Positions 57,243 to 64,000 of a stretch of 64,000 bases of DNA are shown here, piece by piece (the stretch's first letter is position 1; each line of letters starts with the position of its first letter). The translations under genes were made by a program, and so were the position numbers. Origin of the DNA: Crossaster papposus (taxonomy: Eukaryota > Echinodermata > Asteroidea > Velatida > Solasteridae). Below the pieces are notes generated by a model that searched no databases, was not told where the DNA came from, and saw only the letters and a list, made by a program, of their open reading frames with translations. The stretch covers positions 744,001 to 808,000 of the forward strand of contig JBAIAA010000029.1 of NCBI GenBank assembly GCA_037893245.1. The letters run 5' to 3'.

Positions 57243-57813
57243 ATTTCGTCACCGTTTTCACGAAGAGACAAATTGAGCCTTTCACGGTCTGAACAAACTT
57301 TCGAGAAAATCGCTTGTAAAGTTCGTCCTTTTTTTCATTTGGCAATTTGAAACATATATATCCATAGAATATACAAGATTAAGGTATCATGGGAAAGAAG
57401 AGATTTCAATCTTCTTAAATATAGCAAACGTTAAGAAAAATAGGTGATTAGTTTTGCAGAATTAATCAATTAATATAATTGTCTCTTCGTGAAAACGAAA
57501 AAACGATACATTAGCAAATTCGCCCGTGGATGTGAGAGTCAGAATGTATACATTTCCCCATTGCGCCGCAAATTTGTCTCTTCGTTGAAGTCAACGCTAT
57601 TTCGAATTTGCCTCTTCGTGACAACGCAAAAGGGCACTTGCGGACCAATTCGCCCATTCTTTAATTAGGTTAATTAGGATTTTAATGATTTTTTGGATGT
57701 ATAACTTTACCAGGTTGTAGAAATTGCAATATTTAATCGTTTTCATCAACATTTCGATAAATAGACGATTTTTCATGAAGTTCGCCTCTTCGTGAAAACG
57801 GTGACGATTTGTT
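57243..57813. mobile_element. Inverted-repeat element rich in CTCTTCGTGAAAACG
   Basis: Ends TCGTCACCGTTTTCACGAAG and its mirror CTTCGTGAAAACGGTGACGA. At least four more (C/T)TCTTCGTGAAAACG or TCTTCGTTG words lie inside, in both orientations, each followed by a variant of AATTCGCC. Non-coding. Confidence 0.7.
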
Positions 57814-58737
57814 CAAGCACTTAGCGCAAGAAACTGCTTGGGCAAAATACAATTATTTTACACAGCCTGACGTCAGAAACTCTAATTAAATTAAACCGTG
57901 AAAATTATATTTCAAACACAGACGTTTTTGCTTTTTAGAATAGCGATGGGGCGGAATTGGAGCTGTATTTTTGCACGCAGAGTTAAAGTGGGTGACTAAC
58001 CTCAACCAAACAATCGTGTAACTTAATATTCACGCCACACAAATCTTTTAATCTATTAGGAAATAATTCAAGGAGTGCATTTCTCAAAGTATCAATTTAT
58101 TCGCAGATTTCTGAGCTTTTATTGGAAACTTTGCTTGTCATACAAAACCCTGTTTTTTCCGCAGTATCAACAATGTTAAGGCGAAAACATGGTTTTGTAT
58201 ATCAGACTCTGTTTCTGGTGGACCTAATCTGGGTCCCAGACCAAATAGTTCTGAATATTTCTGATGAATTATAAGGCTGGCAGCCGCCAATGACACATGA
58301 CCAAAACTGAAATTGTCCGAGGTTTTCCGAGTACTTTTCCGATTACATTCTAGTGACGGTCGGGTATCATCGTTAATTTTCGCGTGTTTTACCTTTTTTG
58401 TTTTACTATTTTGGTTTCTGCTAAAAAAAGTTAAACGTAAATTTTATTATATTTTGTTTTAATGTTTGGACTATTTGGGTCGGGTCGGGTCGGGTCCCGA
58501 AAAGTGGAAAAATAAGAAAGAAACAAGTAATGACAAAAGCTATTTTAAAACTTTGTTAAACCAATTCACCAATTCCGAATCTCAAATTCAAGAAGGCCTT
58601 GTGATGCTTTTTTGTTTTCTTTAATAGAATCGCTCAACAAAATAATTGTACAGTTGACAATGAACATTATTGGATCCCCCGGCATTTGTGGACGGGGCAT
58701 TGTCCGACTGTCTTACCTCTTTTGTTTGTACTCTAAC
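57814..58737. other. Unassigned, with a short GGGTC run
   Basis: GGGTCGGGTCGGGTCGGGTC at 58479-58498. No gene. Confidence 0.4.
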
Positions 58738-59042
58738 GTTTTCAGATGATCGGTATAGGATTTGTACACGAGTTGAGATCGTGGACGTTGTGTCAATTGC
58801 GGACCCATTGTTTGCTTCCCAATTCTTTTGTCCGACGACCACGATTGCCGGTCAATACAAACGCATGTAAACACCTTCCTTGATGGACCCCCCCCCCTCC
58901 CCCCATTGTCCTTCCGTTATCCTTGTTTTTTTTCCTTTTTTTCGGATGACCTCCATATAATTTGTACACGATTTGCAATCGTGGACCTTTGTCTTATCGT
59001 GGACCCATTGTTTGCCCAAAATTCTTTTATCCGACGTCCACA
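58738..59042. repeat. Diverged tandem duplication, period about 200 bp
   Basis: 58738-58842 and 58938-59040 share TTGTACACGA, ATCGTGGAC, GGACCCATTGTTTGC and TTCTTTTGTCCGACG. A C-rich run separates them. Confidence 0.75.
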
Positions 59043-59515
59043 CTCATCAAGTCACACGTAGTCAGACAGAGAGAGATTCCTGAAATTATATACAGTAAGA
59101 TATACCTACATTAAATTCGTCTCAGCTGTTGCCGAATGGTAGCAGCCTGAGATTGAATTTGTCTGATATTAATCAATTTGAAACGTGTGTTGGGTATTAT
59201 TAGTTTGGTGTGTGCGCATAAGCAATGTCCTTGTGAGTAAGCATATACCAAGTTACATAAACACTTTCTTTTATTTGACAAAAATCTTACCGAGTTGTAG
59301 AGACATTTTTGTGTCCCCTTACAATTTGTGGGTCTCCAGTAAAGAGGTCTAGAATTAGATTAGGGTACAATGAAATATAATGGAGAAGAAGACAAATTAT
59401 GGTGATGTTGAAAATGTCTTCGTCTTTGGCTTAAGGAGATTTTAGATTCCCAACTGCGTGATCTCCAGCTACATTCTGATGCCTGTTGTGCCTCAGAAAC
59501 ATTCAATCCATTGAT
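59043..59515. other. Unassigned; distant match to the tandem unit
   Basis: 59110-59215 (AATTTGTCTGATATTAATCA, TTAGTTTGGTGTGTG) is a diverged copy of 46020-46083 in the tandem unit. Confidence 0.5.
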
Positions 59516-59800
59516 ATGAACCCAACAGTGAGACTATTTTCATTTGCTTTAATTACTATTGGCTTCTCAGTGATTGGGAATTCGGAGGCGAAGCCGAAGA
59601 CGAAGAAAAGGTTTCAAAAAGGCCCTATAATATGTGGTAACAACCAAAGGTGTCACCGCTGCAATGCTAGAGGTGTCACCGCTGCAATGCTAGAGGTGTG
59701 CATTTACGAGTGTGCATTTACGGGTAGTTTGGGAACCAGGTACCCAATTAGAAAAAAAACATGGGTATCCGGATACCCGTTAAAGAAATCCACAATTTAA
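59516..59800 (+). CDS. Candidate small secreted peptide, uncertain
   Basis: From the ATG at 59516 (MNPTVRLFSFALITIGFSVI) the frame gives a signal-peptide-like start, a possible cleavage after NSEA, a basic stretch (KPKTKKR), then cysteines (ICGNNQRCHRCNARG). The C-terminal half is built from two small tandem duplications (AGGTGTCACCGCTGCAATGC twice; GTGTGCATTTACG twice), which argues against a conserved gene. Part of the signal-peptide region matches 31618-31664. I do not recognise a family. Confidence 0.25.
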   Translation: MNPTVRLFSFALITIGFSVIGNSEAKPKTKKRFQKGPIICGNNQRCHRCNARGVTAAMLEVCIYECAFTGSLGTRYPIRKKTWVSGYPLKKSTI

Positions 59801-61488
59801 ATATAACAATAGTGCCACACCAGTGAGTTACTACAGCAAGATAGAATTGTTTAGTGAGCTTTCGTTTAAGGTGTAAACTGCAAATTCGCAAGCGTCATCA
59901 ATTTGAAATATATTTAATTTGTGTATAAAGCCTGGTTTCATTTAGAACATTCCCGTCAATTCGCTTTCATCGTCTGACGGATACGGATGTTGTTTGTAAA
60001 GTTGGCTATCGATTCCATAATCGGGAATCGATTCCTGACATCAACGGTCAGGTACTCGAGTACCCGCTTCCGATGCACAACCCTACGCAATACTTGTACG
60101 TATTTTCCAATTGCAGGGGTATATACCGTGCCAACAATCACCATGAGCATTATTCCCCTCATTTTAAACCGACCAACTACTGGAATGATGGCCAAATATG
60201 TTTTTAGAATTTATGATTGTACTCGTGGAATGCTTTCCTCTTAACCTTTGCTTTGCGCCACACTAAAAAAAAACCACTATTCAGTCACTTATATGCTTTA
60301 GAAAATGTTATTGAAGTAGAGATATGTAAGTAGAATCACCAAATTAAACTTTTCAAAAAAATAAAATAAAATATATACCCAAATATGGGAATAAACATAT
60401 TACACGGTAGGGGTTAACGATTTATGCAAATTATACATATTTCCACCACTTGGATTTTTAAAGACTTTTAGTATGTCATTCAAGGGACCTTTGTAGAAGT
60501 GCACTGTGGTGAAAAGCAATTTGTTGCAAATTGTTTGAAGTCAACAAAACAAAATTAAGTATTTTGCCTGGACTACTACCTTTTCCCCCTAGGATGGTTA
60601 GGGGTAATTATCATAAATGGGCTGCTCTAGACACGATTATTCAGTAGTTATGACAATGACGCTAATACATTGTTATTGCTCATTCAACTAGTTACACATT
60701 AAAATTAAAGCACTTTGAAAAAACGGCTTCAGATGTCGACCTCTCACAGTAGCTTAGTAGATAATGGGTTAAGCCCCGGTCGATCTTCACGATGTTGCAT
60801 CACGACTGCGCCAGGAGAACGAAAAGTATATGCAAATCGTGACCAATCTCTCCAACATCCGTTTGACATCTCTGTTAGTCTCTGACACTCGTGTGTGTTG
60901 AATCGGCATACCTTCACGAAAGTTTTGAGCATGTTCAAAACTTTTTTTAATAATTTATTTATTGTAATCTTTAAAGAGGGTAGTCCTTTTCAGTTAACAA
61001 ACTGCTTTCCAAAGGAGCCCCCTAATTATAAGAATTACTGATCACTATACCAATTCATAAATACATTATTTTAAACAATTTGAAATATTAGGGCCTAGGC
61101 CTATTTAAAAATTGATAGATTAAGAAACACATAGAAATAAAAATGATACAAACATGTAAAGAGTTTAAACCGGTTGAATAATTTAGGAAGATTTATTGGA
61201 CTTTTAAACAATACAGATGATGTACAAAGTACATATACAGATACATGCTTGGGTCTAATCATGCTACCATGCAGAAGATATAGCCACACAGTACATGTAA
61301 GTCAAACTCGGGAAGTGCTGCATTAACCATCAAAATAAAAACACACAACAACCTCCAAGGCCCAAGCATGTAATAAAACAAATAAAAATCAGGACAGATG
61401 CAAATAGACTACATAAATATATTCAAGTTAAGTTGAAATAAGTTTTGTTTTAGGTTCAGTTGGAAGGTCGTCAAGGATGGAGACTGTT
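59801..61488. other. Unassigned
   Basis: No gene recognised. 60680-60790 resembles 62195-62270 (see there). Confidence 0.4.
60680..60790 (+). repeat. SINE-like block, copy 1
   Basis: AACTAGTTACA, AAAGCACTTTGAA, then GTAGCTTAGTAGATAATGGG, which is A-box-like. Shares this order with 62195-62310 but lacks its B box. Confidence 0.4.
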
Positions 61489-61911
61489 TTAGTATAAGGG
61501 GTTCATAATAAAACAACCTTTCGTAGGGTTGCCACGAGTTTTGACATTCGCTTCGCTCCTTTTACTGTCGCTACACCCTCCAAATAGTCGTAAGGCTGTC
61601 CACATGGCATCGCGCATACATTTGTGATATTCGTCTGCAGTCGCGGCACTTCCGAACGCCGATTTTATTACGAATGACTGAGATAACAAAGCGATTGAGT
61701 ACGATAATAAAGGTAGTGCTAAGTTCCTTTGTAATCCCTGGCAATCGGCGGCAATCTCCTCAGCGCAGTAGCGCCACTGCTTTGCGCTCGTGTATAATCG
61801 GAGCAAATCGCTGCAAACTTCCTTTGAATCGGCGGCCGCGGCAAGGGAAATCGAGATTTGTAAACATCGCTTACCACCGTCTTGAGCAGTCGCTGCACTC
61901 TCGCTAACCAT
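61489..61911 (-). CDS. Unrecognised 140-residue open frame
   Basis: An alanine/serine-rich frame (SESAATAQDGGKRC, SLAAAADSKEVCSDLL, AEEIAADCQGLQ) with six or more cysteines. The GC content is higher than in the surroundings and GCAGCGA/GCGACTGC words recur, so it may be a repeat-borne frame. No domain recognised. Confidence 0.2.
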   Translation of the reverse strand: MVSESAATAQDGGKRCLQISISLAAAADSKEVCSDLLRLYTSAKQWRYCAEEIAADCQGLQRNLALPLLSYSIALLSQSFVIKSAFGSAATADEYHKCMRDAMWTALRLFGGCSDSKRSEANVKTRGNPTKGCFIMNPLY

Positions 61912-62194
61912 CTCTTAGCCGTCGCTGTGTGTCTCTTTGTTGTCTTGTCGGGACGCCAAGCGCATGCCGATTTCTCATCAGCATCACAATCAGTCGTGAG
62001 AGAAACAAATTCGTGGACAGTCCCTTATACTTCCTGTCAGTCGTGATGCAACAACGTGAAGGTGTGACCGGGGCTCATTTTTTTCTTCCCAAACGTAACT
62101 GGCAGACCATGAAATATTCAGTAGTTCGGATGAGAAGTTATGCTTATTCATCGGAATAAAACATGACGTCACAGCATTGTTGTTATTTAGTTAA

Positions 62195-62320
62195 CTAGTT
62201 ACATTAAATCACTTTAAAGAACAGCTGTTGTCGAGCTGCTATACGTAGTGTAGTAGATAGTGGGATGGGCTGTAGATCAAAGATTCCTGGTTCGAATCCT
62301 GCTGTAGGTCACCTCGTTTA
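62195..62320 (+). repeat. SINE-like block, copy 2, with B box
   Basis: AACTAGTTACATTAAATCAC, then GTAGTGTAGTAGATAGTGGG and the Pol III B-box-like GGTTCGAATCC at 62290-62300. Similar to 60680-60790 upstream of the box. A tRNA fold is not convincing. Confidence 0.45.
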
Positions 62321-63277
62321 TCCCTAGTCAAATTGATTTAAGGGAAAAAGGTATTTTTTTATTTAAGGGAACAAAGAGACCTAGTATGTGTTGTACAGTG
62401 AGCAATGCAAATACTGAATAATTCATGAAATCTGCCAGTTAGGTTTGGAAAAAAAATATTCGCTACCGGGGCTTTATATAGATCGTACGACTGCTAATTG
62501 TTCATTGACTATCTTTTTGGTCTTTCAAGTTTATTGTCGGAGTGAGATTAATTTCAGAGAAGGTAAGGATCTCAGAACCTAAGTGTCTTCCACTCAGTGT
62601 GGTCTGGATACGCCCAGTTATGATAATTGCCTGTCACTATCCTAGGAGAAAAAACAAATAAGCGGCCCGGAATCCACAAATAAAACCACGCGTTGACCAG
62701 CCTCTCTCACATACTTTATAAACAACATCGCCTAAAATATGAAACAAAACCCGAAATACCTTCAAACTGGCGCCGGTCTGAAGCTAGTCTCCGCCCACTG
62801 TGTTCAATCATTATTGTATATACACCTAAAATGTGTTATTACATATATTTAAAATTGTGAAGTTTTTCAGTTTTTCAGCAATATTCTTATTTATAATCTA
62901 CACCTTTGAAATCTTATATATGCCCAAATTCATGAGCTGAAGTAAGTCGGTACCACGCATTTCAGGAAATAGGATCATTTTTAGCGATAATCCTATGGTA
63001 TAATTCTCTCACCGACAGACGAAAACGGGTGTCTTTTGTAATATAATGTTTATTTACTGTTTTCCTAAACTGGGAATTAAATATTTTCGTCCTTTTTTTT
63101 TCACCGACAGACAAAAACACCGCTCGCCAACAATGAGACGCACCACACCGGCTGTATGTTCTGTGATCCCGTCCTTTTGCCGTTAATTGAAGCCAAGCAT
63201 GCGAGCATGCACCGCGGTAGACAGGGAGGGGGGCGAGGAAGGGGGCGTAGCAGACACACAAAGTTACTTAATAAAGT
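62321..63277. other. Unassigned
   Basis: TCACCGACAGAC(G/A)AAAAC occurs twice (63010 and 63103). No gene. Confidence 0.4.
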
Positions 63278-63520
63278 CTTCTAATGATCCTTGACCCTCG
63301 AAACATGGGTACAGACACCTTACTTGTGCGATTATGTCAATATTGGCCGACATTATTATGTATACAAATGAATTTTTGATAATACATGTACTCCTATCCA
63401 ACGGACACATGTCACTTCGATAATTTATTGAGAGTTTTATTGTGATCTTTGACCCTCAAAACATGGGTCTAGACACCTTCTTTATTCAGTTAACTGCAAT
63501 ATTGGCTGAGATATAGTGAA
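63278..63520. repeat. Diverged tandem pair, period about 161 bp
   Basis: GATCCTTGACCCTCGAAACA/GATCTTTGACCCTCAAAACA, then TGGGT-CTAGACACCTT and CAATATTGGC, in both halves. Confidence 0.7.
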
Positions 63521-64000
63521 AAATAGATTTGTTGATAATGGCGGCACTAATTTGCATACAAATTATACGTGGGACAATTTTTAAATTTTTTAACATAGCA
63601 AATCGTTTTCAACGCATTTTTTCTGACCTAGAAACACCAATTAGAAATTGATTTCCGAGGGTGCACGGAACCCCCTCCTTCCCACTAAACTATTATGTCA
63701 ACGCAGGAAGAATAATCTGCATTGGAATACACATTCTGAGTGCAGTAACGCTTCTCAGATTCAAATGTTTGGGGATATAAAAGTGATATCATTTTATATA
63801 ACTGCAGTACTTCGAAGTGAAAAGTTTCTAAAAATGCATTATACTATCCAAAGCTGTTGTACTTAAGTAAGTTTTTATTGCCATTAATTTTTGGAGTAAT
63901 TACCAAACGTATACGATCCCTTTAAGAAGCCTAATACAAATGCTCATCGTGACTGATAAGAAATTTTCAAAACACTAATGGTGATTTATGAGATTTTCGC
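63521..64000. other. Unassigned window end
   Basis: No gene recognised. Confidence 0.3.

Noticed and set aside
59956..60244. Opposed open frames with hydrophobic content
   Set aside because: They lie over a low-complexity stretch with mirrored words (GGTACTCGAGTACC, AATCGATTCC) that looks like a dispersed repeat; neither shows family features.

Overview
The window is nuclear DNA from an animal. The coding relics are metazoan: a TRIM E3-ligase gene, a single splice-flanked glycosidase exon, CR1/L2-like LINEs, Ty3/gypsy elements, a HARBI1-type nuclease and THAP remnants. There is no sign of bacterial gene organisation. The many TAGGCCTA-like words, the intronless TRIM with an NHL-like C-terminus and the types of repeats suggest a marine invertebrate deuterostome, most likely an echinoderm. 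That assignment is inference. Almost everything here is mobile or repetitive DNA; the only gene that looks intact is the TRIM gene at 3370-5376.

Layout. 1-1756: satellite, unique spacer, a MITE carrying a 54-bp minisatellite, then a GTGTTCCGACAC minisatellite (block A). 1757-3060: palindromic fold-back element with telomere-like words. 3370-5376: TRIM gene. 6347-9711: a long inverted repeat enclosing a decayed plus-strand gypsy pol. 9935-10620: a second minisatellite MITE and a fold-back MITE. 10978-13186: blocks B and C, with a promoter-plus-start segment at 11935-12200 that recurs inverted at 22828-23085. 13195-20080: a minus-strand gypsy element whose Gag begins with a helix-hairpin-helix and whose integrase ends in a PHD finger, interrupted by a LINE at 15008-15820. 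20080-21925: another minus-strand LINE. 23190-24720: LINE/SINE tail, tRNA-like sequence, and a tandemly duplicated promoter leading into a broken THAP reading frame. 26287-29860: a nearly full-length plus-strand CR1-like LINE.

31090-39910: a piggyBac-like MITE, an orphan GH63-like exon, then second copies of blocks A, B and C. A Harbinger element separates B from C. After C lies the tail of a second TRIM gene, split by nested DNA transposons. 40657-45296: a MITE, a LINE 3' fragment and a transposase DNA-binding fragment. 45297-53119: three tandem, almost identical copies of a 2.69-kb unit. 53593-64000: a SINE, several MITEs, an inverted fourth copy of the minisatellite MITE, small tandem duplications and AT-rich DNA with no recognised gene.

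The pieces read as layers. Blocks A, B and C form a duplicated segment whose two copies were then remodelled by different insertions, and those insertions date each other: LINE in gypsy, gypsy beside block C, MITE within MITE within TRIM, piggyBac-like MITE within the tandem unit. The most novel-looking item is the gypsy element pairing an HhH-type Gag N-terminus with an H3K4me3-reader-like PHD finger on the integrase. The minisatellite apparently grown out of a transposon terminal repeat comes next.
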